Positions 1 to 7,989 of a stretch of DNA of 64,000 nt are shown piece by piece. The notes beneath the pieces are model-generated. The model made no database searches, was not told the origin of the DNA, and was given only the letters and a program-made list of their open reading frames with translations. Position numbers and translations under genes: made by a program. How positions within the stretch are numbered: the first letter of the stretch is position 1; every line of letters starts with the position of its first letter. The stretch is from Thiohalorhabdus denitrificans. Its GTDB lineage: Bacteria; Pseudomonadota; Gammaproteobacteria; Thiohalorhabdales; Thiohalorhabdaceae. The stretch spans positions 248,001-312,000 of the forward strand of contig NZ_LJCP01000014.1 of assembly GCF_001399755.1 (NCBI RefSeq), given 5' to 3'.

Positions 1-79
1 AGAGGGCCTGCAAGGGACGCCCCACCTCTTCCGGGGGGCCATCGTCCGCCAGGGTGGCCTTGAAGCCTTCGAGATCCAT
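1..79 (-). CDS. Partial small hypothetical protein (N-terminus only)
   Basis: The first 26 codons of a minus-strand gene run off the left edge. The ATG follows a strong AGGGAGGAAGC ribosome-binding site. The visible residues begin MDLEGFKATLADDGPP and continue to a Leu-Gln-Ala-Leu stretch. The style recalls short cytoplasmic proteins of under 100 residues, of unknown function, that begin with an acidic leader, an FKA motif and a PP turn. This resemblance is from memory and is weak evidence; no function is assigned. Confidence 0.55.
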   Translation of the reverse strand, partial: MDLEGFKATLADDGPPEEVGRPLQAL

Positions 80-255
80 GCTTCCTCCCTGCGAATTCCT
101 TATCCTGAACAGTGCACCTTGAGCACCCGCGGTCCCTATCCGCTCGGGGAACTGCTTTTGTTGCATTAAATCTGAATCTTTAGAGGGAGAACCACACCCG
201 CACCCCGGGCCCAGGCGGCCCGGAGCCCCGCCACCGCACCGGGGAGGAGCCAGCC

Positions 256-363
256 ATGATGCATTTCGAGGACCGCCAAATGGTCAAGAACCTGGCCGCC
301 GTCCTGGGCGGCCTCATCGGAATCGCCATCGCCCTGATCATCATCGCCAACCTCATCGGCTGA
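256..363 (+). CDS. 35-residue single-pass membrane peptide
   Basis: A short open frame starts at an ATG preceded by GGGGAGGAG with a 5-base spacer and encodes 35 residues. The first 12 are polar (MMHFEDRQMVKN). The rest is an almost unbroken hydrophobic helix, Gly/Ile/Leu/Ala-rich, ending in Asn-Leu-Ile-Gly. This is the layout of a bacterial small membrane protein. It stands alone: the neighbour to the left points away and arsC to the right is on the other strand. An AT-richer stretch around 155-180 may hold the promoter. The family is not recognised; the strong ribosome-binding site and clean hydrophobic profile are the evidence that it is translated. Confidence 0.5.
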   Translation: MMHFEDRQMVKNLAAVLGGLIGIAIALIIIANLIG

Positions 364-399
364 CGCCCCTTCCGGGCACCGGTTCCGGGCACCGGGCCG

Positions 400-753
400 C
401 TAGAGAATCGACCGGACGCTTTCGGGCGGGCGGCCGATGGCCGCGCGCTCCCCGTGGACCACGATGGGCCGCTCGATGAGCTTGGGGTTCTCGGTGAGGA
501 TCCGGAGCCATTCCTCGCGGGAGCGGTCGTCCTGCTTGGACAGCCCGAGCTCCTTGAAGAGCTTCTCCTGGGTGCGGGTGATCTCCAGGGGCTCCTTCCC
601 CAGCATGGCGCAGATCCGGTCCAGCTCCTCCGCCGGGGGCGGGGTCTTCTGGTAGTCGACCACCACCGGCTCCACGCCCTCCTCCCCGAGCAGCTCCAGG
701 GTCTGGCGGCTCTTGGTGCAGCGGGAGTTGTGGTAGATGGTTATGTCCGTCAT
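400..753 (-). CDS. arsC: ArsC/YfgD-family arsenate reductase-like protein
   Basis: A 117-residue protein of the glutaredoxin-dependent arsenate reductase family. Cys12 sits in a HNSRCTKSR loop, and Arg60, Arg95 and Arg108 line up with the Cys12/Arg60/Arg94/Arg107 catalytic set of plasmid R773 ArsC. The ERPIVV segment carrying Arg95 is typical. Length is that of the short YfgD-like branch rather than the 141-residue R773 enzyme. The family transfers electrons from glutathione/glutaredoxin to arsenate. No arsB, acr3 or arsR lies nearby, so true arsenate reduction is unproven and a general thiol reductase role is possible. Start chosen for the GGGAGG sequence upstream. Confidence 0.85.
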   Translation of the reverse strand: MTDITIYHNSRCTKSRQTLELLGEEGVEPVVVDYQKTPPPAEELDRICAMLGKEPLEITRTQEKLFKELGLSKQDDRSREEWLRILTENPKLIERPIVVHGERAAIGRPPESVRSIL

Positions 754-827
754 GTCACCTCCCTGGCCAATCTCCGGTGTCCGGAACTATAGCATCCCGG
801 ACCGGACCGCCGAACGGCCCCAACCCC

Positions 828-1538
828 TCAAACCGCCTCCTCGCCCTCCGGACGCAGGTAGAAACGGCGCCGGATGGCCCCGTCCTCGGCAAGCTCATAG
901 ACCCGCGGCACGGCCAGAGGGATATTAAGGTGCGGGATGTCCTCGTCGGAGATGCCCTCCAGGTACTTCACCAGCCCGCGCAGGCTGTTGCCGTGGGCGG
1001 CCACCAGCACGTCGTCGCCGGCCAGCAGGCGCGGCCGGATCCGCTCCCGCCAGCAGGGCAGCACCCGGTGGACGGTATCGGCCAGGGATTCGGAGGCGGG
1101 GATCTGCCCGACATCGAGGTGTGCGTACTTGGCCTCGAAGCGGGCATGGCGGGGATCGTCGGGCTCCAGCAAGGGGGGCCGCACGGCGTAGGAGCGCCGC
1201 CACTGGTGGAGCTGCTCGGCCCCGTAGAGCTGCTCGAAGGCCGCCTTGTTCTCCCCCTGCAGGGCCCCGTAGTGGCGCTCGTTGAGGCGCCAGTCCTTCA
1301 AATCCGGTATCCACATGCGGTCCATGTGGTCCTGGACCAGCCAGAGGGTGCGGATGGCCCGCCGCAGGTAAGAGGTAAAGGCGAGGTCGAAGGTGTAGCC
1401 GCCGCCGTGCAGCCGGCGGCCGGCTTCCCGGGATTGCTGCACCCCTTTCTCGGAGAGATCCACATCCGTCCAGCCGGTAAACCGATTCTCCAGGTTCCAC
1501 TGGCTCTCGCCGTGGCGGATCAGGGCGAGGTAGGGCAT
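828..1538 (-). CDS. gpmA: 2,3-bisphosphoglycerate-dependent phosphoglycerate mutase
   Basis: A 236-residue histidine-phosphatase-fold enzyme that interconverts 3- and 2-phosphoglycerate in glycolysis and gluconeogenesis. The phospho-acceptor motif RHGESQWN begins at residue 8, followed by [15 protein letters not shown]. The [14 protein letters not shown] segment and the second histidine in AAHGNSLRG are all present, as expected for the cofactor-dependent GpmA class. The start at [12 protein letters not shown] gives the family's usual short N-terminus; a longer frame upstream adds 12 non-conserved residues. In an autotroph the enzyme would carry Calvin-cycle 3-phosphoglycerate toward pyruvate. 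Confidence 0.93.
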   Translation of the reverse strand: MPYLALIRHGESQWNLENRFTGWTDVDLSEKGVQQSREAGRRLHGGGYTFDLAFTSYLRRAIRTLWLVQDHMDRMWIPDLKDWRLNERHYGALQGENKAAFEQLYGAEQLHQWRRSYAVRPPLLEPDDPRHARFEAKYAHLDVGQIPASESLADTVHRVLPCWRERIRPRLLAGDDVLVAAHGNSLRGLVKYLEGISDEDIPHLNIPLAVPRVYELAEDGAIRRRFYLRPEGEEAV

Positions 1539-1622
1539 ATCGGCAACGCTCCATGGAGGGTGGTACTTTCCCACTCTCCCCCATTGCTCCAGGGCTTGCC
1601 AGGCCCCCTCAGTGCTAAGCGC

Positions 1623-2123
1623 TCACCCCTCCACTTTCACCACATCCCCGGGGCCGATCTCCCCGGGTTGCAGCACCCCCAGACACACCCCGCTGTGGCC
1701 GCGCAGGGCCCGGGCCATCCCCGGCTCGGTGAGCTGCTCCAGGTGGCCGCAGGGAGGACGGGCGCCCTGAAGCGCGAACAGGGCCGTGCCGATCCGCAGC
1801 CGCCCCGCCTCCAGATCACGCCCGCGCAGGCCGCGTACCACCAGATTGCGGCGGTGCTCACCGAGCCCCAGGGAGAGCCCCGTGCGACGCTGGATACGCT
1901 CCAGGTCCTCGGCGCGGATCAGGGTAACCGGGCAGGCATCGGTGGCCCGCCAATACCCCTGCCCCGTGGCGTAGCGGTCCCCCGCCAGGCCGGAGCCCCC
2001 CACCTCGACCTTGTCCACCCGGTGCATGGGCGCCCCGGCCTGCGGCGCCACATGGATTTCCTCCAGAACCGCGGGACCACCCCTCCTCAGAATACGCCTG
2101 AGGCCGTGGGGCCCCTTGCTCAC
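1623..2123 (-). CDS. MOSC domain-containing protein
   Basis: About 166 residues with the MOSC (molybdenum cofactor sulfurase C-terminal) fold: GxGLAGDRYATG near the N-terminus, then HRRNLVVRGL, then a conserved cysteine in ARPPCGHLE, and a GHSGVCLGVLQPGEI end. Stand-alone MOSC proteins are thought to handle activated sulfur or bind the molybdenum cofactor. A molybdenum hydroxylase lies about 13 kb away but nothing links them directly. The GTG start is chosen because AGAGGG lies 9 bases upstream; an in-frame TTG nine bases further upstream is possible. No ATG exists in the plausible region. Confidence 0.82.
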   Translation of the reverse strand: MSKGPHGLRRILRRGGPAVLEEIHVAPQAGAPMHRVDKVEVGGSGLAGDRYATGQGYWRATDACPVTLIRAEDLERIQRRTGLSLGLGEHRRNLVVRGLRGRDLEAGRLRIGTALFALQGARPPCGHLEQLTEPGMARALRGHSGVCLGVLQPGEIGPGDVVKVEG

Positions 2124-2154
2124 CGCTGGCAACCCTCTTCGCCTGCGGATGTCC

Positions 2155-2160
2155 TATAAT
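2155..2160 (+). promoter_or_regulatory. Consensus -10 hexamer upstream of the zinc peptidase
   Basis: A perfect TATAAT lies 32 bases before the zinc peptidase ATG, an uncommon match in this GC-rich DNA. I see no convincing -35 box at 16-18 bases, so only the -10 element is called. Confidence 0.4.
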
Positions 2161-2192
2161 TTGGGGTTTCAACCATCGCGTAGAGCGCTTCC

Positions 2193-2876
2193 ATGCATTT
2201 TCTCCTCGCCGCGGTCGTCCTGCTGACCCTGCTTCTCGGCCCCCAGTTCTGGGTCCGGAGCGTGATGGCCCGTTACGGCGAGGAACGGCCCGATTACCCC
2301 GGCACCGGCGGGGAGTTGGCGGCGCACCTGCGGGACCGGCTGGACCTACGCGGCGTACAGGTGGAGGTAACGGAGAAAGGCGACCACTACGACCCCGAGC
2401 GCAAGGTGGTGGCCCTCCTGCCCAATCACTACCACGGCCGTTCCCTGACCGCCGTGGCGGTGGCCGCCCACGAGATCGGCCACGCCCTGCAGGACCAGGC
2501 CGGCTACCGGCCCCTGCATTTGCGCAGCCGGCTGGTGCGCATCGCCCAGGGGCTGCAGCGCACCGGCACCGTGGTGATGATGGCTGCCCCCCTCCTGCTG
2601 ATCGCCAGCCGCTCTCCTTCGGGCCTGATCCTGCCCCTGCTTGCAGGGGTGGTCAGCATCGGTGCCGCGGCGCTGGTGCACCTGGTCACCCTGCCCGTGG
2701 AGTTGGACGCCAGCTTCAAGCGCGCACTGCCCGTCCTCGAGCAGGGCGGCTACCTTCCCGAGGCCGACCACCGGCCGGCCCGGCGCATCCTGTCGGCGGC
2801 GGCCCTCACCTACGTGGCCGCCTCCCTGTCCGGCATGCTCAATCTCTGGTACTGGCTGCGGATGCTGCGGCGGTAA
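2193..2876 (+). CDS. Membrane zinc metallopeptidase (YugP/Zn_peptidase_2 family)
   Basis: A 227-residue inner-membrane protein. It has an N-terminal hydrophobic segment (residues 3-17), a zinc-binding HEIGH motif at 93-97 preceded by NHYHGRSLTAVAVAAHE, and two further hydrophobic stretches around 120-165. An ELDASFKRAL segment provides a probable third zinc ligand. These features match the neutral zinc metallopeptidase family typified by YugP. The substrate is unknown, and membrane-protein quality control is a common guess. It is a single-gene unit. The C-terminal part is again membrane-spanning (about 200-220). Confidence 0.85.
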   Translation: MHFLLAAVVLLTLLLGPQFWVRSVMARYGEERPDYPGTGGELAAHLRDRLDLRGVQVEVTEKGDHYDPERKVVALLPNHYHGRSLTAVAVAAHEIGHALQDQAGYRPLHLRSRLVRIAQGLQRTGTVVMMAAPLLLIASRSPSGLILPLLAGVVSIGAAALVHLVTLPVELDASFKRALPVLEQGGYLPEADHRPARRILSAAALTYVAASLSGMLNLWYWLRMLRR

Positions 2877-2909
2877 GGAAGGGAAGAGGCTGATGAAACG
2901 AAGGGTGCC

Positions 2910-3095
2910 TCAGAACCGGATCCCGGCATACCCCAGAAACCCCCGGTAGGAGTTATCCAACTGGCCGCGCCAGTCTGGATCATCCACCCGGCCATTCAGG
3001 GTAAAGCGGTTGGTCCCCAGGCCGAAGTGCACGTGCTGCAAAGGCGCCATTCCACCGCCAGACGCAGATCATTCAATGCACCCCGCATCAAGGGG
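2910..3095 (-). pseudogene. Degenerate 3' remnant of an outer-membrane beta-barrel protein gene
   Basis: Reading the minus strand toward a TGA at 2912-2910, the frame gives LQHVHFGLGTNRF, TLNGRVDDPDWRGQL and a terminal GYAGIRF. This is the closing strand pattern of a beta-barrel, with the C-terminal Phe used for outer-membrane insertion. Further upstream the matching sequence, LNDLRLAVEWR, continues in a different frame. Restoring one missing base near 3044-3047 joins the two pieces. No start codon or signal peptide remains: the 5' part is replaced by the end of the transporter operon at 3111. I read this as a truncated, frameshifted gene relic. Confidence 0.55.
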
Positions 3096-3110
3096 ATTTC
3101 CCTTACCTTG

Positions 3111-3203
3111 TCAGTCGTCGCCTTCTCCGGGTATCCGTTTCACATAGAGCCAGATGAGAACCCCCAGATAAGCGAAGACCATGACGTTCAGGATCTTGTC
3201 CAT
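3111..3203 (-). CDS. 30-residue membrane peptide coupled to the BCCT transporter
   Basis: Thirty residues: MDKILNVMVFAYLGVLIWLY forms one transmembrane helix and is followed by a basic/acidic tail (VKRIPGEGDD). Its ATG overlaps the TGA of the BCCT gene by one base (TGATG), a classic translational-coupling arrangement. An analogous situation is known in the neurotransmitter:sodium symporter family, where MetP needs the tiny membrane subunit MetS. By analogy this peptide may be an accessory subunit of the BCCT carrier. That role is inference; the overlap and the helix are seen directly. Confidence 0.6.
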   Translation of the reverse strand: MDKILNVMVFAYLGVLIWLYVKRIPGEGDD

Positions 3204-4705
3204 CAATCCGCCCTCCCGGGACGTTCTTGACCCAGGGCCCGTAAGAAGGTCACCACAAGCAGCAGGACGATGAAGACAAAGGGGCCGGCGCTCAGGGCGA
3301 TGATCTGGCGCACCGCCTCGGCGCTGCGGGACAGGATCATGGCCAGACCCAGCACGCCGAGGATTACCCCCCATGTAAGCTTGACCCGCACCCTGGGGTT
3401 CGTGTCGCCGTGGCTGGAGAACATGGCCAGCACGTAGGCGGCGCTCACCACGCTGGTAATGATGAACAGGAAGGCGGCAACGATGGTGGCGATGGTGGTC
3501 AGCGGCGACAGGGGAAGATTGTCTAGGAGGAGGAAGGTGGCCCGATTGACGTCGTCACGTACCACCTCCAGGTCCAGCAGGTCCGCCCTGCCCTGGAAGA
3601 ATCCGGCGCTGCCCAGCACGCCGAACCAGAAGATGGAGAAGGCGGTGGGGACCACCAGCACGCCCACCACGAACTCGCGGATGGTCCGCCCCCGGGATAT
3701 GCGGGCGATGAACACCCCCACGAACGGCGACCACGCCAGCCACCAGACCATGTAGTTCAGGGTCCACTGCGCGAACCAGTCCTCCACGGAACGATCGAAA
3801 AAGGCGTAGGTGCGGAACCCCTGGTGGCCCACCTGGCTCAGGTAGTTGCCGATGGAATCCACTATGGAGCCCATCAGGGTTCCCGTGGGACCGACCAGCA
3901 GAATGTAGACCATGAGGCCGATGGTGATGGCGATGGCCGCATTGGAGAGAAGGGCCATGCCCCGGCTCAGATCCACCGTCAACGGGAACATGTAAGCGGC
4001 GAACAGCACGGCGAACACAGCCAGCGCCAGGCCCATGCCGCCGGGCTCCATCCCTAGCATCCCCGCCACCCCGTCGGAGACCTGGAACACTCCCATTGCC
4101 ACCGAGCCCGCCAGACCGATGGCGGTGGCGTAGATACTCAGCAGGTCGATCACGCCCCCGGTGCCCCGGGTCCAGCGGTTTTCCCCATACACCTGCGCCA
4201 GGGGGGCGCCCACCAGCTGCGGACCGCCCCGCCGGAAGCTGAAGTAGGCGATGACCATCCCCACCATGCCGTAGATGGCCCAGGCGTGCAGGCCCCAGTG
4301 GAAATCGGTTATGAACAGGGCATTGGCGGAGGCCCGGGCCGGGTCAAATTCCTGGCGCAGGAACAGGTAATGGGTTACGGGCTCGGCGGTGCCGTAGAAG
4401 AGCAGGCCCACGCCCATGCCCGCCGCGAACATCATGGTGAGCCAGCTGGGCGTGGAGAACTCCGGGCGGTCGTCGTCCCGTCCCAGCCGTATCTTCCCGT
4501 ACCGGGAAAGCGCCAAGACCACCGCCACGATGAGGAGGATGCTGGTAGTAAGCATGACGAACCAGCCCCGGCTGCGGAACACCAGGGCCACATGGCGCTC
4601 GGCGAGGCCGGCCAGCCCGGCTGTATCGACGATGCCCCACACCGCCACCGCGGTGGTGAGCAGCAAGGCGAGCAGGGACACGAGGTTGCGGGGGGGACCG
4701 CTCAC
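3203..4705 (-). CDS. BCCT-family compatible-solute transporter
   Basis: A 500-residue betaine/carnitine/choline-type carrier with about 12 transmembrane helices. The tryptophan-rich core VWWLAWSPFVGVFIARISRG and the ATIGLAGSVAMG region are diagnostic for the family, which imports osmoprotectants such as glycine betaine with sodium or protons. It starts with GTG, overlapping the stop of the RND pump gene by four bases (GTGA), and ends overlapping the next small gene, so the three are translated from one message. The N- and C-terminal tails are short, arguing against a large osmosensory domain of the BetP type. The exact substrate cannot be read. Confidence 0.92.
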   Translation of the reverse strand: MSGPPRNLVSLLALLLTTAVAVWGIVDTAGLAGLAERHVALVFRSRGWFVMLTTSILLIVAVVLALSRYGKIRLGRDDDRPEFSTPSWLTMMFAAGMGVGLLFYGTAEPVTHYLFLRQEFDPARASANALFITDFHWGLHAWAIYGMVGMVIAYFSFRRGGPQLVGAPLAQVYGENRWTRGTGGVIDLLSIYATAIGLAGSVAMGVFQVSDGVAGMLGMEPGGMGLALAVFAVLFAAYMFPLTVDLSRGMALLSNAAIAITIGLMVYILLVGPTGTLMGSIVDSIGNYLSQVGHQGFRTYAFFDRSVEDWFAQWTLNYMVWWLAWSPFVGVFIARISRGRTIREFVVGVLVVPTAFSIFWFGVLGSAGFFQGRADLLDLEVVRDDVNRATFLLLDNLPLSPLTTIATIVAAFLFIITSVVSAAYVLAMFSSHGDTNPRVRVKLTWGVILGVLGLAMILSRSAEAVRQIIALSAGPFVFIVLLLVVTFLRALGQERPGRAD

Positions 4706-7700
4706 CCTTGCTCCTCCCCGGATTCGTTGTTGGCGGGGCTCGGGACCCTGAACAAAACGGAATAAAGAACCGGAACGATAACCAGGGTCAGCAAGGTGGC
4801 GAAGCCGAGGCCGAACATGATGGTCACCGCCATGGCCACGAAGAAGGCGTCGGTGACCAGCGGGGCCATGCCGAGGATGGTGGTGAGCGCCGCCATGGAT
4901 ACGGGGATCAGGCGGCTCAGTCCCGCGTGGACCACCGCCTGGAAGGGGGGCTTACCGCCGCCCAGCTCCGCACCGATCTGGTCGATGAGGACCACGGCGT
5001 TCTTGATGAGCATGCCGGTAAGGCTCATGAGTCCGAGCAAGGCCATGAAGCCGAAGGGCTGGCCGAACAGCAGAAGCCCCACCGTCACGCCGATGATGGA
5101 GAGGGGCACCGTTAGCCAGATCACCAGGGTTTTCTTGATGGAGTTGAACAGGATGATGACCATCAGCACCATCAGCCCGAAGAAGATGGGCACATAGCCC
5201 GCCAGGGAGGCATTGGCGCGGGCGGAGTCCTCCGCCTCGCCGCCCCAGGCGATGGAATAGCCCGGCATGCCCTTCAGCGGCAGCCGGCCCATGTCCTCCA
5301 CCGGGAGGGTCTCCGGCCCCCACTCCTCCAGGGGCACGGGGTGGCCCAGCACCGCCTCCGTATCCACCCCCAGGGCCTTCTCGATGGGCGCCTTAATGCG
5401 GTTCAGCATCTCGGCCGGCAGCCCCTGGTCCACGTCCGCATGGAGCCGCAGCATGGTGGTGCGGTCGCGGCGCCAGAGGTCGGTGTTCTCGAACTCGGGG
5501 CGGAATCCGGTGACCACCTGGTCGGCGGCGATCATCTCCCCGGCCACCTCGCTCCACACCGGGATGGAGCCGAGGTTGTCGAGGTCGAAGCGCTCCGCCG
5601 AAGGCAGGCGGGCGACGATGGGCAACAATTCGTCCTCCTCGCGATAGACCCCCACCTGCGAGCCCTCCACGGCCATCTCCATGGCCTGGCCCAGATCGGT
5701 GCGGTCGATCCCCGCCCGGCTGGCCTGGGTTTCCGCCAGCTCGGGCCGGACCACCTTGGCCATGTTGCCCCACTCGTTGCGCACCCCCTTGGAGGCGGGG
5801 TCCTCTTCCATGACCCCCTGGGCCTCCTCGGCAAGCCGTCGCAGGACCCGGGGATCCGGGCCGCTGATGCGGAGCTGGAGCTTGCCGCCGGTGGAGGGCC
5901 CGAGTATGAACTGCCGGGCATTGACCACCGCATCGGGGACCTTATCCGGCAGCTCGCGCTGGAGGCGTTGGATCATTTCCGGGATCTCGCGGTAGTCGTC
6001 CACGCTCACCAGCGCCTGGGCGAAGCGGGGATCGAGCTTCTCCACCGGGTAGGTGAGGAGGAAGCGCACCTGGCTGCCGCCCACCTGTGTGGCCACCTGG
6101 GTCACTCCTTCTTGCTTGCGCAGATACTGCTCCACCGGACGCATGCGCTCGGCGGCCTCCTCGATCCGGGTGCCCTGCGGGAACCAGAAGTCCACATAGA
6201 ACTGCGGCCGGGTGGAGTCGGGGAAGAAGCTCTTGGGCACCGCGCCGAAGGCGGCGAGCGCGGCCAGGAACAGGACGAGCACCCCCAGCAGGGTGATGCC
6301 CCGGTGGCGGATGGCCAGGATCAGGAACCGCCGGTAGCCCTGGAAGAGCCCCCCGCTATAGGGATCCCGTCCGGCCTGGTCGCCCCCGGGGGTGTCCCGC
6401 TTCAACAGGGTTTTGCACAGCAGGGGGGTAGTGGTGACGGCCGTGACCCAGCTGAGCAGCAGGGAGATCATCACCACCTGAAACAGGGTGCGGGTGTACT
6501 CCCCGGTGGAGTCCTGGGAGGTGCCTATGGCGGCGAAAGCGAGTACCGCGATGACCGTGGCGCCGAGCAGCGGGATCCCCGTCTGGCCCACCACGTCCCG
6601 GGCGGCGGTTTCTGCGTCCTGGCCCCGCTGCATCCGCACACGCATGCCATCGGTGACCACGATGGCATTGTCCACCAGCATGCCCAGGGCGATCACCAGG
6701 GCCCCGAGCGAAATCCTCTGCAGGGTGATGTCCAACAGGTCCATGAAGAGGAAGGTCCCGCAGATGGTCACCAGCAGCACCGCCCCGATGATCAGGCCGC
6801 TGCGCAGGCCCATGAACAGCAGCAGGACCAGCACCACGATGACCACCGCCTCGATCAGGTTGACCAGGAACCCCCGGACGGACTCCACCACGGCGTCGCT
6901 CTGCACGGCGATGGGGTGCGTCTCCATGCCGATGGGCAGCTGGTCCTGGAGTGCCTCGAAGCGCTCCTTCAGGGCTTGGCCCATGGTGACCACATTGCCG
7001 CCTTCCACCGTGGAGATGCCCAGGCCGATGGCCCGCTGACCGTCCACCCGCAGGATGGTATCCGGGGGATCCTGGTAGCCGCGCTTGATCTCCGCCACGT
7101 CGCCCAGCTGGACCAGATTGCCGCCTTCCCCGCCGCCGCGGATAAGCAGGTCGCCGAACTGCTCCTCGGAACGGAACCCCCCGGTGGGGTTCACGGCGAC
7201 GAGCTCGTCGCCGACAGTGAGGTTGCCGGCCGGCACGGCGATGTTCCTGGCCTCGAGCGCGGCGAAGATGGCCTCGGGCGAGACGCCGAACCGGCTCATC
7301 TGGTCCCGCTGCATCTCCACGTAGATGGTCTCGGGGAGCGCCCCGTAGAGGGTGATGCGCTTGACGTCCTCGGCGCCCAGAAGCTCGCGCTGGAGGAATT
7401 TGGCAACCTCGTAGCGCTCCTTGGGGGTGTAGCCCTTCCCGGTGAGGGCCACGTAGACCCCGTAGACGTCGCCGAAGTCGTCGTTGACCACGGACGGTCC
7501 GGCCCCCGGAGGCAGGTTGCGCTGGGCGTCGTTCACCTTCCGGCGCAGCTCGTCCCAGACCTGCGGCAGGGAGGATTTGTCGTACTGGTCTTTTATGGTG
7601 ACGTTGACTTCCGAACGCCCCCGGGAGGATCGGGATTGGACGAACTTGAGCTGCCCCAACTCCTGGACGGCGCGCTCGATAACATTGGTGACCTCCTCCT

Positions 7701-7878
7701 CCACCTCGCTGGCCGAGGCCCCCGGATAGGGGGTAATGACCACCGCCTCCTTGATGGTGAACTCGGGGTCCTCGAGCCAGGAGAGGTTAAAGAAGGAGCT
7801 GGCCCCTACCACCACCATGAGCACGGTCAGCACCCAGACCGTGACGTTGTTGCGAAGGCTCCATTCAGCGAGGTTCAT
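4702..7878 (-). CDS. RND multidrug efflux permease (AcrB/HAE1-like)
   Basis: A 1058-residue inner-membrane pump of the resistance-nodulation-division superfamily. It has an N-terminal helix (NNVTVWVLTVLMVVVGASSFF), a large periplasmic porter loop, a helix bundle around residues 330-550, a second porter loop, and a C-terminal bundle containing GLMSLTGMLIKNAVVLID. The proton-relay helix reads GMLVDNAIVV: the first Asp is kept but the second Asp of AcrB is Asn here, as in several HAE1 subgroups. It works with the upstream adaptor gene; no TolC-type outer-membrane partner is in the window. Start set at MNLAEWSLRNN, where the conserved N-terminus begins. Confidence 0.93.
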   Translation of the reverse strand: MNLAEWSLRNNVTVWVLTVLMVVVGASSFFNLSWLEDPEFTIKEAVVITPYPGASASEVEEEVTNVIERAVQELGQLKFVQSRSSRGRSEVNVTIKDQYDKSSLPQVWDELRRKVNDAQRNLPPGAGPSVVNDDFGDVYGVYVALTGKGYTPKERYEVAKFLQRELLGAEDVKRITLYGALPETIYVEMQRDQMSRFGVSPEAIFAALEARNIAVPAGNLTVGDELVAVNPTGGFRSEEQFGDLLIRGGGEGGNLVQLGDVAEIKRGYQDPPDTILRVDGQRAIGLGISTVEGGNVVTMGQALKERFEALQDQLPIGMETHPIAVQSDAVVESVRGFLVNLIEAVVIVVLVLLLFMGLRSGLIIGAVLLVTICGTFLFMDLLDITLQRISLGALVIALGMLVDNAIVVTDGMRVRMQRGQDAETAARDVVGQTGIPLLGATVIAVLAFAAIGTSQDSTGEYTRTLFQVVMISLLLSWVTAVTTTPLLCKTLLKRDTPGGDQAGRDPYSGGLFQGYRRFLILAIRHRGITLLGVLVLFLAALAAFGAVPKSFFPDSTRPQFYVDFWFPQGTRIEEAAERMRPVEQYLRKQEGVTQVATQVGGSQVRFLLTYPVEKLDPRFAQALVSVDDYREIPEMIQRLQRELPDKVPDAVVNARQFILGPSTGGKLQLRISGPDPRVLRRLAEEAQGVMEEDPASKGVRNEWGNMAKVVRPELAETQASRAGIDRTDLGQAMEMAVEGSQVGVYREEDELLPIVARLPSAERFDLDNLGSIPVWSEVAGEMIAADQVVTGFRPEFENTDLWRRDRTTMLRLHADVDQGLPAEMLNRIKAPIEKALGVDTEAVLGHPVPLEEWGPETLPVEDMGRLPLKGMPGYSIAWGGEAEDSARANASLAGYVPIFFGLMVLMVIILFNSIKKTLVIWLTVPLSIIGVTVGLLLFGQPFGFMALLGLMSLTGMLIKNAVVLIDQIGAELGGGKPPFQAVVHAGLSRLIPVSMAALTTILGMAPLVTDAFFVAMAVTIMFGLGFATLLTLVIVPVLYSVLFRVPSPANNESGEEQG

Positions 7879-7910
7879 CGGGGAGGCTGTCCTGCGGAAA
7901 GAAGGCCCTC

Positions 7911-7935
7911 TAGGAGCGGCGTCCACGCCGCGACC
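7911..7935 (+). repeat. REP-like hairpin, single copy
   Basis: TAGGAGCGGCGTCCACGCCG followed by CGACC: a 7-bp perfect stem (GCGGCGT/ACGCCGC) with a 2-base loop, headed by TAGGA and tailed by GACC. The same architecture recurs at 30.9 kb and 50.2 kb. This copy lies in the 111-base gap between the RND adaptor and pump genes. Confidence 0.6.
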
Positions 7936-7989
7936 CTGGGGGCAAAGTCGGCTAGGCGCCGCCCTCCAGCTATCGGCCTGGCTTGGGGC

